NCBI RefSeq assembly: GCF_027409185.1
Contig: NC_084461.1
Span: forward strand, 189,430,501-189,494,500
From: Cynocephalus volans
Taxonomy: Eukaryota; Chordata; Mammalia; Dermoptera; Cynocephalidae
Direction: 5' to 3'
Length of the DNA stretch: 64,000 nucleotides
Shown: positions 1 through 29,997 of the stretch, piece by piece
How positions within the stretch are numbered: the first letter of the stretch is position 1
Layout of the letters: each line of letters starts with the position of its first letter
Position numbers and translations under genes: made by a program
Notes under the pieces: model-generated
Databases searched by the model: none
What the model saw: the letters and a program-made list of their open reading frames with translations, nothing else
What the model was told of the DNA's origin: nothing

Positions 1-90
1 GCAAACCAGCCATCCCTATATAGGGATCTGAACCCATGGCCTTTAGTGTTATCAGCACCACACTCTCCCAAGTGAGCCACGGGCCAGCCC
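1..90 (-). mobile_element. CYN-type dimeric SINE, partial at window edge
   Basis: Left monomer of a dimer read on the minus strand, starting GGGCTGGCCCGTGGCTCAC. The right monomer continues left of the window. In NAA25 intron 5. Confidence 0.85.
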
Positions 91-371
91 AAAATATAAA
101 ATATTTTGAGGCTTGTATTTGATCAAATAACCAAGCAATGGATCTAAAATTCAGGGGAAATGCAGCCCATGCTGCACACAAATAAACCGATACACTAACT
201 CACAAATAATACGAAAAATCCCTAACTTAAAAAGTCAACTGACAATATGTAAAGTCCTTGTCTGACGCATGCCGCAACACATTACCCAAAATATTCAGAA
301 GACAAGTAAGGACAGTGACTATATACAAAAGTAAAACCAAACCTCAATCCCACTCTGAATGCCGTACTCAC

Positions 372-19468
<19,097 letters not shown>

Positions 19469-19555
19469 GATGACAAGCGCAGAACCGCAGTGCGCACGCG
19501 CAGGGCAGGCCCCCGGAAAGAGGTTGTTAAAGGGACAGCGTCGATCTCGCTCATC

Positions 19556-19565
19556 TATCGCGATA
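19556..19565. promoter_or_regulatory. TATCGCGATA palindrome in NAA25 promoter
   Basis: A perfect 10-bp palindrome about 90 bp upstream of the NAA25 ATG. It fits the conserved mammalian promoter consensus TMTCGCGANR, whose TCTCGCGAGA form is known as a BANP/ZBTB33-class element. Binding here is inferred. Confidence 0.55.
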
Positions 19566-19597
19566 GTCGCAGGACTGCACCTGAACGCGCCTGTGCG

Positions 19598-19607
19598 GAA
19601 AGAGAAA
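19598..19607 (+). promoter_or_regulatory. ISRE/IRF-like core upstream of NAA25
   Basis: The bases GAAAGAGAAA fit the GAAANNGAAA IRF/ISRE core, about 130 bp upstream of the NAA25 ATG in the CpG island. This is a short match that could occur by chance. Confidence 0.35.
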
Positions 19608-19709
19608 CCCCTCACTTCCCCAACCCGCTGCAATTGCTGTTTCAATAGACGTTGTTCCTGCTCTTTGCTAGTGGAATCAAGCGGGCGAGAGGAGGCGGCT
19701 GTTGCTATT

Positions 19710-19752
19710 GAAATCCCTTCCGAAAAAAAAAAAAAAAAGAAATCCCTTCCGA
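19710..19752 (+). repeat. Poly(A) tract between 14-bp direct repeats
   Basis: GAAATCCCTTCCGA occurs at 19710-19723 and again at 19739-19752, with only an A tract between. This has the shape of a target-site duplication plus poly(A) tail with no element body. The site TATT|GAAA resembles an L1 endonuclease target. A local duplication with A-tract slippage is the alternative. Confidence 0.6.
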
Positions 19753-20149
19753 GTCATCTATTGGGGAGTGAAGAGAGGAGGGAAGGAAACTCTCTGTCAA
19801 AGTTAGGACTCGGCTGCTCCTGATTATCCTCTGTCCTGAAGAACCGGTTAGACTTGGCTTTGATAAATTGTTGAGGAATCGGAAACTCCTCAGGGAGAGT
19901 GATCCAGAGGAAAGTAGGGGAAAGGGAGCTGATCAACAGTAAAAGACTGCCCCAAAGTTCGAGAACCCTACACCCCTTTCCTGGGGCTCAGCCATCTAAG
20001 AAGCATCCTAGATGAATAGTAATTCAGTATGTGCCTAAAGACAAGCTCATTAAGTGAATTTTCATTCAATATTCATACCAGCCCTAGTGTCTCCCTAGGA
20101 GGTAAATACTTTTTATTACCTACCTCTTTACAGAAAGGTTTGTTCATAC

Positions 20150-20290
20150 AACACTTAGTTATTGAGTGCCTATTATTTGGCACGTTCTGTTTTAGGCACG
20201 GAGGATACATCAATAAATACAACAAACAATGCCGTAATGGAGCTTTATTTGTGATGGGGGAGACAGGCAATAAATAAATAAAGTAGATAG
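20150..20290 (-). mobile_element. L2 LINE 3' fragment
   Basis: Antisense L2 end: TTATTGAGTGCCTATTATTT, GATACATCAATAAATACAAC. Confidence 0.7.
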
Positions 20291-20439
20291 TATATTAGAT
20301 GGTGATAAGTGCTATTGAGAAAAATAGATCAGGGACTTGGGAGTGGGAGAGGAAGGCAATTTTAAATAATGTAGTCAGGGAAAGCCTATTTGAGAAAGTG
20401 AGAGTTGTCAAAGACTTAAGGGAAGTAAGAGAGGGATCT

Positions 20440-20555
20440 AGGCAGGTGTGCAGGGCTCAGTGACCTAAGGCCACACAAGTCACTGTGATTCAAATCCAGG
20501 TCTTTTTGAGTAGTCAGCCCCTCCACTACATTGTCTCAGGCCCAGCACAGTGTCC
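20440..20555 (-). mobile_element. MIR SINE fragment
   Basis: Antisense MIR text: AGGCCACACAAGTCACTGTG, TTCAAATCCAGGTC. Confidence 0.55.
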
Positions 20556-20617
20556 CCATTGTCAGCTTTAACAAGCTGAGGCTGACCCCTCCCTTTCCGA
20601 GCCTTTTAATGTCCAAG

Positions 20618-20745
20618 AAAATGGTTCTCCAACTTTACTGGACATCATAATCCCCTAGGGAACTTGATAAATACAAGTTTCTTGGAGTTCTACTCCCAGA
20701 GATTCTGATTCAATCCAGGGACCACTGTTTGGGAAATACTAATTA
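20618..20745. mobile_element. MER5-like hAT-Charlie MITE
   Basis: ATGGTTCTCCAACTTTACTG and GAGATTCTGATTCAATCCAG match the MER5 class. Strand not resolved. Confidence 0.6.
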
Positions 20746-20849
20746 AGGAATCTAGATCAAAAGTCTTCAGAATCCACCAGAAGAGCAAGTTAGCAATTGC
20801 TATTAAAGTTTTAAGTATACATATACACAGAAAAATACTGTAATGATAA

Positions 20850-21110
20850 TAGCAACTAATAATAGTAGGCATTTATTGACCACTTAGTATGTCCAGAAAT
20901 TGTGCTAAGCTCTTTTACATTCATCATCTCATTTCATTCTAACAAACTAGTGGAATAAGTACTATTGTGATCCTCAATTTAAAATGACTATTAAAAAGCA
21001 TAATAGTTATGTTAGATTGTTTGCCCAAGCTCACACAATAATTTCTGCTGAAATCTCTGGTGGTCTGATTCCCAAATTCATACTCTTAGCAATTATACCA
21101 AACTGTTACC
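20850..21110 (-). mobile_element. MIR SINE
   Basis: Antisense MIR: GCATTTATTGACCACTTAGT, TTGTGCTAAGCTCTTTTACA, TCATCATCTCATTTCATTCT. Confidence 0.75.
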
Positions 21111-21179
21111 AGTGGTTATCCCTTAAGAGGGCAGATATTTTCACTTTTTACTTTATACATATCTGCACTGTTTGATTTT

Positions 21180-21540
21180 TTTACAATAAGCATCATTACA
21201 TTTTTAATTTTTAAAAAGTGTTAAAATTTATGTTTACAAAAACAGCACATAAAAAGGTAAACATATCAAAATTTTGATCCAATAATTTATTACAAGAAGA
21301 TAGTCAGCACAGTGCAGAAAATATAAAATGAAGTTTGTGTCTGTACAGTCCTAAGGTCCTGACTGTCCATTAGTAGGGATTGGTAAAATAAAACAATACA
21401 CCCTGAAATGAAAAAATGCAGCCATTAAAATTAATGAAGTAGAACTTCATTAAAGAAATGGAAAGATGCCCATGACATACTGAGTTTATATAGCAGATTA
21501 CAGGAGTGTGTATAGAATGATAAAATTATGTGGATTAATA
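21180..21540 (+). mobile_element. Old LINE 3' fragment
   Basis: ATGCAGCCATTAAAATTAAT and AATGGAAAGATGCCCATGAC fit an ancient LINE 3' end also seen near 35,340. Family not named. Confidence 0.5.
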
Positions 21541-21608
21541 GCCATCTAGTATAGACAGATAGATAGATAGAGAGTTAGATAGACAGACAGACAGATAGAT
21601 AAATAGAT
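21541..21608. repeat. (TAGA/CAGA)n microsatellite
   Basis: Interrupted TAGA and CAGA tetranucleotide repeats. Confidence 0.9.
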
Positions 21609-22429
21609 GTCATACATATCTAGAGAAATGTCTAAAAGGACATTTACAAATGTTAAGCTTCCTCATCTCTTGACAGTGGAATTTAGGGCCCTACCTACTT
21701 AATTCCTTAAAGGTTTCCCTACTGTCCTTAGTCTTTAAAGTGTTTGTAAAAACAAAACAAAATATGTATTGCAGTAGCAATGAGCACACTCAGCACCCAG
21801 ATCTTGGTTTCTGTTACCACTCTGCAATAAAAGAAACCAGGGCTTCTTGGAGAAATGGTTGATTCTAGGGCAGGATCAGGGAGTATACCAGATGAGGTTG
21901 GAGCATTGCTAGAAAGTAGGGAAGTACTCAAAAGTCACAAGGGTGTGGGACATGTCAAAGGGACACAGGAGCCAACCTGAAAGAGCTCCCAGTGGCCAAA
22001 ACTAGAGCAATTTGAACAACAAAATAAATAACCTTGTATTAGATTATAACCTAAAGTATAAAATATACATGAGCACATGATGATATAAATAAATGACTGA
22101 ATAAATAAATAAAGGTGGAGGAGAGACAAATCTTCCTTATAGAATTCCAAGTAATATGTGTAGATACTACCCCCTCCCCCAAGAAAGTGGAGGTTAACCT
22201 TCCCACCCCTCATCTTGAGTGTGGTCGGGAATTAATGACTAGTGTCCGAAGTTGAGTATAGAAAGGGAAAAATAATAATTTCACAGTTGAGAAACCTGGT
22301 AAACACTACGTTCGCTAAGTGATCCAGCTCAACATTTCCAGTGATCATTCACGTTATGTTGATATTGGGTACCTCCTAATATGATGTGATGAGAAAGGCA
22401 CTTCATTTCTGTGGTATTCTTCCCTCAAA

Positions 22430-22910
22430 CCCATAACTCCAGACTAATCATGAGGAAAATATTAAACAAACCCAAATTGACTGATATTCTGCAAAATACC
22501 TGATCATTTGGATTTGGCTGTTCTGTAAAAAAAAAAAAAAAAAAAAAAAAATTGCCAGATCAGTACTCTTCAAAATGGTCAAGGTCATGAAAAATAAGGA
22601 AACAACAAGGAACTGTCACAGACCAGAGGAGACAAAGGAGACATCATAGTTAAATGTAATGCGATATCCTAGTTGGGATCCTAGGACAGAAAAAAGGCAT
22701 TAGTGGAAAAACAAGTGAAATTTGAGTAAAATCTAGTTTAGTTAATAGTATTATGCCAGTGTTGATTTGTTTTGACAAATATACCATGGTAATGCAAGGA
22801 GTTAACATTAAGGGAAACTGGGTGAGGGATTTATTGAAATGTTCTCTACTCTATTTTCAACTTCTCTATTTATCTAAAATTATTCCAAAATAAAAGATTT
22901 ATTTTAAAAT
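22430..22910 (+). mobile_element. Degraded LINE-like repeat, copy 1
   Basis: Shares a long colinear order with 39,500-39,985: CTAATCATGAGGAAAATATT, ATTCTGCAAAATACC, GATATCCTAGTTGGGATCCT, GGCATTAGTGG. Probably an old LINE 3' region; family unsure. Confidence 0.55.
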
Positions 22911-22962
22911 GCATCATTTTTAATAATGGGGGAGAGCTATTTTTTAAAAACTAAATGGACTA

Positions 22963-23089
22963 GGGCCGAGCCCGTGGTGCACTCGGAAGAGTGCGGCGCT
23001 GAGAGCGCAGGGACGCTCCCGCCGCGGGTTCGGATCCTGTATAGGAATGGCCAGTGCGCTCACTGGCTGAGTGCCGGTCACGAAAAAGA

Positions 23090-23120
<31 letters not shown>
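22963..23120 (+). mobile_element. CYN-type SINE, GC-rich third form
   Basis: Starts GGGCCGAGCCCGTGGTGCAC, has CGCGGGTTCGGATCC as B box, and ends GTCACGAAAAAGAC plus a long poly(A). Flanked by CTAAATGGACTAG on both sides, so probably young. Confidence 0.9.
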
Positions 23121-23122
<2 letters not shown>

Positions 23123-23304
23123 AAATGGACTAGAAATTCTCATCACAATTCTGTCTCTAGACTACTATGAAAGAAAATTCCAATATTCAGTACACGGAGA
23201 AATTCCTATGGATAACAAAAAGCCCATCCAATGAAGCTATAATCTGTGATCCTTATGGAAAATCATTCCTAGGGCTAAAGAGGCTTTGAAATAACCCCAG
23301 ATAA

Positions 23305-23404
23305 GGACTGGCTGGTTGGTTAGCTCAGTTGGTTAGGGCATGGTGTTATAGACACCAAATGTGAATGTTCAGATCCTCGTACCGGCCAGCCAAAGAAAAG
23401 AAAA
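23305..23404 (+). mobile_element. CYN-type SINE monomer
   Basis: GGACTGGCTGGTTGGTTAGC to ACCGGCCAGCC, A-rich tail. Confidence 0.88.
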
Positions 23405-23432
23405 TTTGAGGATCAAACTTTCTGATCCAGGT

Positions 23433-23764
23433 CAGAGGTTGGCAAACTATGACCCGCAGGCCAAATCTAGCTTACTACCTGTTTTTGTACAGCCTTTGAG
23501 CTAAGAATGGTGCTTATATTTTTAAATGAATGAAAAAAATCAAAAGAATAATATGTCATGACCTATGAAAATTATTTAAAATTTAGATGTCAGTGTCCAC
23601 ACATACAGTGTTACAGAACACCCATGCCCATGCATTTATGCATTGTCATTGGCTGCCTTTGTGCTACAACGGCAGAGCTGAGTGGTTGCAACAGGAACCA
23701 TAGGACCCACAAGCCTAAAATATTTACTATCTGGCCCTTTACAGAAAAAGTTTGTTGACCCTTG
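23433..23764. mobile_element. hAT-Charlie-type MITE with terminal inverted repeats
   Basis: Begins CAGAGGTTGGCAAAC and ends GTTTGTTGACCCTTG. The 8-bp flanks ATCCAGGT and TTCTAGGT match at 6 of 8 positions, as expected for hAT. Contains ACTATCTGGCCCTTTACAGA. Confidence 0.8.
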
Positions 23765-23799
23765 TTCTAGGTTAATGGGAGGCATTTAAATACTCCAAG

Positions 23800-24980
23800 G
23801 ATTAAGTTGTCAGGCAAAATAAAATGCAATATTTGGGACATATGTATACAGATTATTCACTGTTTATCTGAAATTCAAATTTAACTAGGTGTCCTGTATT
23901 TTTATTTCCTAAATCTGGCAACCCTACCCCACTGAGGACTTCATGCCCCTGATATGCTAACCAGCAAGAATGAAGGGCAGAAGCCTCAGGTAAGCTGACC
24001 CCAGGATCACTCTGAGATGATGTACCCAGGCAGGACCCAGATGAGGTTGGGCTTGGAGAGGGGTGAGTAGGGAAGAGACCTGCAGTTCACCTTCGGTGCA
24101 AGTGAAAGACATGGTGAGTCACCTGAGTTTCAAGAATTTCCCAGGAATGGAAAAATACAGCACCTTCAAAGGGGGCACATATGAGGCTCCTGGCCAGGGC
24201 TGTGGTTACTCAGATATGTTCTTAGGTTACCTTGTTGGCATGACCGCAGAGGAATGCTGAAACGCTTGGCACCCAGCTCCCTGAACTTGGCTAGGCCAGG
24301 GCATGCTATGGATCTACCTAACAGAGGCCTCTAGATCCTTAGTGGGATAGATTTTCCTCCACCCTGAAAGCCTGTTTAGCATCCAAGTAGGATGAATCAG
24401 CCTTTCTCTTTTCCCATTCCTACCCCTTGTCCTCAGAGCCTAAGACTGAAGCAGTGACCTCCCTCCAGGCCTGTCCTTACCTGCCCCTTGGGTGGCAGCT
24501 TCCACACCCTTTGGTAGGTCTGAATCATTTCAGGTAACAAATTAGATGACCATGGCAGCCAAAAGCCTGTCCTTGCTGTACAATTTAGAACTTGGAACTC
24601 TTAAGATGACATTATGAAAGAGTTCTTGACATACAGCAGATGGTGCCCACTGAACGGGGATTTCCATGTTCTCAACTTAGAGCAGGGAAATATATCCTCC
24701 ATTTGGTGGTAGATTTGCTCTGGTGAGAAACCCTCTCCCAAAAGAGCAGTGAAGCACATAGGTCCATTGTGCTTGAATAGCTGGGGGCACAGGGAGTAGA
24801 ATGCATTACTTGGATGTGGTGGTTGTGGGTGTCTCCATCCGATGACTCTTCTAGATTTTCTTTTTCTTTTTCATCTTGATGGATACATTCAAATACCTAA
24901 TCCTAATCCTTCAGAGAATCAACAGGACAGTGAAATATTTCACATTTTCATGGTTGAGTTCTTTCACTTTTGACAGTAGA
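23800..24980. other. Intergenic, nothing recognised
   Basis: Moderate GC with no convincing gene or named repeat. Open frames of up to about 65 residues look random. Confidence 0.45.
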
Positions 24981-24984
24981 ATAA

Positions 24985-25310
24985 ACAGCAAGTCTGGCTT
25001 TGAAATCAAACAGATTTGGCTCCAAATGCAGGTTCTGACATTCATCAATAGTATGATCCTAAGCAAGTGACTCACCATCTCTTAGCCTCAGTTTCTGCAT
25101 TTGTGATATTATGATAATAAAAGAACCTACTTCATAGAGTTGGTGTGAGGAATAAATGCTACGGTCCCTGTAAAGAAACATGTACAGTCTAAGGGTTCAG
25201 ATCCCCGCATTGGCCCACTGCCAAAACAAAAAAAAAAAAAAAAGAAAAAGAAAAAAAAAAACAGCACAAAGCAAGTGCTCAACAGTTATTATGATTGTCT
25301 TTAATATTAG
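24985..25310 (+). mobile_element. MIR SINE, split by a SINE fragment
   Basis: Sense MIR: TCTGGCTTTGAAATCAAACA, CCTCAGTTTCTGCATTTGTG, then GCAAGTGCTCAACAGTTATT after the interruption. Confidence 0.8.
25188..25260 (+). mobile_element. 5'-truncated CYN-type SINE
   Basis: Only the B-box half (AAGGGTTCAGATCCCCGCAT) and poly(A) remain, inside a MIR. Confidence 0.8.
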
Positions 25311-25879
25311 TATGAAGACTCCCTTCTCTTAAAACTGCAGAAGTTACCTCCTAATACTTCAGAACACCAAAGAAGGAAATTTACCCAAGTCTGACATGTG
25401 TCCTCCTAGGAACAATAACTTAGAATCTCCCACAATGCTTAGCATAAAGAAAGTCTAAAGTACCAAGTAGGCATAGAGTTATAGGTAGGCAGAGATCAAG
25501 GCAGAGAAACACAGAACCTGGAATTAAGATTTGGGATAACCTGGTTTATGGTCTTGGTTTGGCCAGTAATTCAAGTTTCGAGTTTTCCTCATCAGAAAAG
25601 GAGAAGATGAGACCAAGGCCCCCTTTTAGCTCAATCCCTTCCGTGCAGTGGCAGTCCACCCCAGCACTTCCAAGTCTGTCCACCAGATGGCATATGAGTG
25701 CCAAATTGACCAGGCCACCTTCCAAATCTGAAAGGATACATCTTATTTTATTATTCTTGTTTAATAAAACAGCAACTATGATATTTTTGCAAGCTACACT
25801 CTTAAAATTTTTTCAATCAAGAAAAAAATTTTTTTAAATTTTCAATCAAAAGAGAGTAATAATTGATTATAATTTTATA

Positions 25880-26050
25880 CTCAATTTTATTTAGGTAGAA
25901 TTTACATACCATAAAATTCACCAAAGTGCACAATTTAATGATGTTTATTTCCAAGTTGTGCAACCATTACAAAAATCCAATTTTAAAACGTTTCCATCAC
26001 CCTAATAATATCCCTCTATAAGCTATATTTTTAACTTTTAAAAATTATGT
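25880..26050 (-). mobile_element. Old L1 3' fragment
   Basis: TAGAATTTACATACCATAAA and TTGTGCAACCATTACAAAAA are antisense L1M 3' text. Confidence 0.65.
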
Positions 26051-26052
26051 CA

Positions 26053-26150
26053 GGGCTGGCCGGTTGGTTCAGTTAATTAGAACGCAGCCTTGTAACACCA
26101 AGGTCACTGGTTCAGATCCCTGTACTAGCCAGTCGCCCAAATAAATAAAT
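26053..26150 (+). mobile_element. CYN-type SINE monomer
   Basis: GGGCTGGCCGGTTGGTTCAG, AAATAAATAAATAAAG tail, flanked by AAAATTATGT/AAAGATTATGT. Confidence 0.9.
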
Positions 26151-27260
26151 AAAGATTATGTGCTATTTCAAAATCTTTAAGGGAAAAGAGAATAATATCC
26201 ATGTATACATATGACAGAGATTTAACAAATGTTAACATTTTGTAAGCATAAATAGATTCAATATTGCATATACATTTCTTTATCTCCCCTCCTTCCTGCC
26301 TCTCCAGAGATAACCACTATTCTGCTACTGGCAGGTATCTTTCCTTCCATGTTTTGATATTTTTATTTCATATGTATGTACCCATAGACAATATGTGGTA
26401 TTGTTTTTGCTTTTTTGGGTTTTTTTTGGTGGCTGGCTGGTATGGGAATCTGAATCGTTGACCTTTGTGTTACAAGGCTGCACTCTAACCAACCGAGCTA
26501 ACTGGCCAGCCAGTGGCATTGTTTTGTTTCCTTTAAAATTTCCATAAATGCTGTCATACTATTTATATGCTTTCATAAGTTGCTTTTTTTTCCTACTATT
26601 TGGATAAATATTCCCTAATTGCACTTGACAAAGATTGTACCAGTTTGCATTCTCACCACCAGTACGTAAAAATGCCAGTTTCCCTTGCTAACACAGAGTG
26701 CTCTCAAAGTTTTGGATCTTTGACAATCTCACATTGAAAAACTTTATCTTGGTAGTTTTAATTCATTTTACTCAGGTTATGAATGATATTTAGGATATTT
26801 TCATCTGTTTAATACCAATTTGTACTTATTTTTCTTTGGCCATTTTTGGGGGTTGTTAGTCCTTGTCCTTTTTTATTAATTTGTAGTTACTCTTTCTATA
26901 TTTAAGGAAGTTAGCCCTATGCCATAAATAAGTATTTCAAATGTTTTTTCCAGTGTGTTGTTTGCCTTTAGACTTTTGGTATGGGTTTTTTTGCAATGAA
27001 GAAATGTTTTATTTTTTGCAGGCTTTCCCCCTCCATATTGTTTCTAAAATTACTTTATTAATTCTCCTAGTATTTTTATGGTTTCACTTTAGCATATAAA
27101 TCCTTGATCCATTTGGAATTTATTTCTGTGTGCATAATGAAGTAGGGTTCCAGTTTTATTCTATGTTTTCCAGTTGTGTGAAATCCTATTTATTGAATAG
27201 CCCATTGTTTCCTTGAAGCACATTTGCCATCTGTATCACATATTAAATTTTCGTGTGCAT
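26151..27260 (-). mobile_element. Old L1 fragment, antisense
   Basis: TTGCACTTGACAAAGATTGT and GTGTTGTTTGCCTTTAGACT are antisense L1M text; split by a SINE at 26,410. Confidence 0.65.
26410..26512 (-). mobile_element. CYN-type SINE monomer
   Basis: Poly(T)-GGTGGCTGGCTGGTATGG to AACTGGCCAGCC; flanks GTGGTATTGTTTT/GTGGCATTGTTTT. Confidence 0.9.
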
Positions 27261-27539
27261 TTTTGTCTAGTCATGGACCAGCTTACAGGCTCAATTCAAG
27301 GGCAAGTCAAAGCTGGGGGCCATAAATAAGGAATCTGCAGAGCTGACTGGATTCTATGTTCTGAGTCTGGACTTGCTCTGTACAGCCTCTGAGCTGCTGG
27401 ACTCTCAAGAGAGCATTATCAGCTGCATTTGGTTGCTGGATGCCAAGAAGGAGGCCCTTGATTTAGAATTAAGGGGCCCTGGGAAGGTAGCACTGCAATG
27501 TTGTCAGTTCCCTGATAACATAAAGCATATGAGATAATG

Positions 27540-27995
27540 GATTAAAGCCAGCCAGGAAATTCACAAACTGATTCTAAAATTTATATGAAAATTAAAATGA
27601 CCTAGAATAGCCAATATAATTTTGAGAAAGGGAAATAGAATAGGAGGATTTACATGATCAGATTTCAAGACATCATAAAGCTACAGTCATTATGACAGTG
27701 CAGAATTGGCACAAAGATAAACAGATTAGTAGAATAGAGTCCAGAAATAGACTGTATATGTATGATCACTTGATTTATTACAAAGGCCCAAATGCTATTC
27801 AATGGAGGAAAGAGTTTTACTGTCAGTAAATGGAGCAATAGGATATGTCTTTTTTTTAAAAAAAAACACCTGTATCTCACACCACACACAAATATTAATT
27901 CAAGATGGGTCATAGACTTAAATGTGAAAAGAAAAACAATAAGACTTCTAGAAGAAAACATACAAGGTGACCTTGAGGTAGGCAATAATTTCTTT
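27540..27995 (+). mobile_element. L1 ORF2 3' fragment
   Basis: Sense L1: AAGCTACAGTCATTATGACA, TATTCAATGGAGGAAAGAGT, AGAAGAAAACATACAAGGTG. Degraded. Confidence 0.8.
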
Positions 27996-28000
27996 TTAAT

Positions 28001-28094
28001 TTTTTTCTTGGCTGCTGGCTGGTACAGAGATCCGAACCTGAGACCTTGGTGTTACAAGACTGTGCTCTAACCAACTGAGCTAACCAGTCTGCCC
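28001..28094 (-). mobile_element. CYN-type SINE monomer
   Basis: Poly(T)-GGCTGCTGGCTGGTACAG to CAGTCTGCCC, next to the L1 fragment. Confidence 0.88.
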
Positions 28095-28139
28095 AAGATT
28101 TCTTAAATTAGCAGAAAAAGCACTAATCATAATAGATCA

Positions 28140-28265
28140 ATTCTATCTGTTGTTCAGCATTTATTGAGTGTCTACTGGGTGTCCTATGCTCTGCCAGGAG
28201 CCAGAGACACAACTGTAGAAAATATGTCAGCCTGGCCTTCCAGGAGTTCACTGTCTAATGGGCCA
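28140..28265 (-). mobile_element. L2 LINE 3' fragment
   Basis: Antisense L2: CAGCATTTATTGAGTGTCTA, GGAGTTCACTGTCTAATGGG. Confidence 0.7.
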
Positions 28266-28582
28266 GACAGGTGCCTATTCAGGCAACAATACTGCAGCTT
28301 TCTAGGGGCTCAGTTTGGGTAATCACAGAAGCCAGTGGAGTCCAGAGGAGAGGTGTCCTACCCAGATTTCAGGAAAGGCTTCTGGGAATCTGTGAAATCA
28401 AAGCCAAACCTTGAAGGACGAAGGAAGTCAGACAGGTCGTAGCAGTAACAGTGTTTGTGAAGTCCTGGCAGGGAGAAGAGTGGGTGGGTAGAACTGTAAA
28501 ATATTCAATTTGGTGGAAGCAGGTGTGTGAGACTTAACATGGTCTCAAGAATGTGTCTATATTATTTTCTTTTAATTGATCA

Positions 28583-28790
28583 TTTAAGCCAGGGGATTCT
28601 CCAACTTCACCGACCAAAAGAATCATCTTCAGACTTCTAAAATGAACATTCTGGGATGCTACCACAGAATGGTTATCCAGTAGGTGCAAAGTGGGCCTAG
28701 GGATCTGCATTTTAATTAACCCCCCCTTCCCCCCATGCTGCTGATCCTGCCAGTCCTCAAACCACCCTCTGAAAAATACTGATTTAGCAT
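28583..28790. mobile_element. MER5-like hAT-Charlie MITE
   Basis: AAGAATCATCTTCAGACTTC, CTAGGGATCTGCATTTTAAT and CTCAAACCACCCTCTG resemble MER5A. Strand not resolved. Confidence 0.6.
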
Positions 28791-28902
28791 GAAGGTTCTT
28801 CCCCTGGGGAACTGGAAAATACTTTTCCAGGCAGTGTGGGGGTGAGAGCTGAGGGCTTTCCTGGAAAATCAGACTATGATGCAGGTGATTCTAAGAAGTC
28901 TC

Positions 28903-29007
28903 TGGTTAGCTCAGTTGTTGAGAGCACAGCCATGTAACACCAAAGTCAAGGGTTCAGATCCCTGTACCAGCCAGCTGCCAAAACACACACACACACACAC
29001 AAAAACG
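28903..29007 (+). mobile_element. CYN-type SINE, 5'-truncated
   Basis: Starts at GGTTAGCTCAGTTGTTG, ends in a CA-rich tail; flanked by CTAAGAAGTCTC on both sides. Confidence 0.88.
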
Positions 29008-29406
29008 AAACTAAGAAGTCTCCTTCTTTAGACACTAGAAGGGAGCGCACAGGTGTCTGAGGAATGAAGCTGCCAGTCGAAGAAAGCTGTAGTTCCTGGG
29101 AACTCTGCCTAGTAACTAGGCAGCCTAGAAAATGGCCCAGCATGCTCTGAGGCCTCTGGTCCAATCCCTGTCCTCCTCATGAATATGTATGAGTCCCCAG
29201 AAGTCCCCAGCTGGATTTCCAACCTGCTCAAAACACCTTACATACACACACACTCTCATATCCGTCATCCTTCCTCTTCTCTGCAATAGTTAGCAACATC
29301 TTTAGCTCCCTGCTTCAGAACTGACGAAATAATGGGACCATTTCGTGATCTGAGGATACACCCACAGAATATTTCCAGGGCCTGGCACCTGAATTAGGAC
29401 ACTGTG

Positions 29407-29437
<31 letters not shown>

Positions 29438-29680
29438 ACAAAATGAATGTTTAAAGTCAACCTTGAAAGTCCTAATGCCATCAAGAAGATGCGGGTGTGT
29501 GGTATGTGTCCTCGGTGGCCGATAACTGTTGAAGTAGACACTGTTGATTGCCTCCCTGATAGCTACTTCCCCCCATATTCCCTAGTAGAGGCCCTGTCTC
29601 CCCTTTTAAGCCATGGGTGAGCTCCTGAGTCACTTCCTGGGGCCACGGAGAAAAACAAGATAGAACCACAAAACTTAAGG

Positions 29681-29727
29681 CAAGGTCAAGGGTTCAGATC
29701 CCTATACTGGCCAGCTGCAAAAAAAAA
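29681..29727 (+). mobile_element. CYN-type SINE 3' fragment
   Basis: GGTCAAGGGTTCAGATCCC to GCCAGCTGCAAAAAA; only the B-box half. Confidence 0.8.
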
Positions 29728-29997
29728 GGTGGCATAAAAGAAGTCAGATACAAGAGTATATATTCTATTGTTCTGTTTGCATGATGTTCAGGCACAGACA
29801 AAACTATTAAATATAGTAGTAAGGGTTGGAAAACTGGTTACCCTGTAGGGGTGGACAAATAGGAAAGGGACATATACCAGGGATCCTTCTGGTGATGGAA
29901 ATGTTCTGTTTCTTGATCTGGGTGTTGGTAACATGGGTGTATGCATATGTAAAAATTCATTGATAATAGCTAAAAAGTGGAAGCAGCCCTTTATTTT

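Noticed and set aside
24063-24260. 65-residue open frame in the intergenic region
   Set aside because: No similarity recognised and no splice or promoter support.
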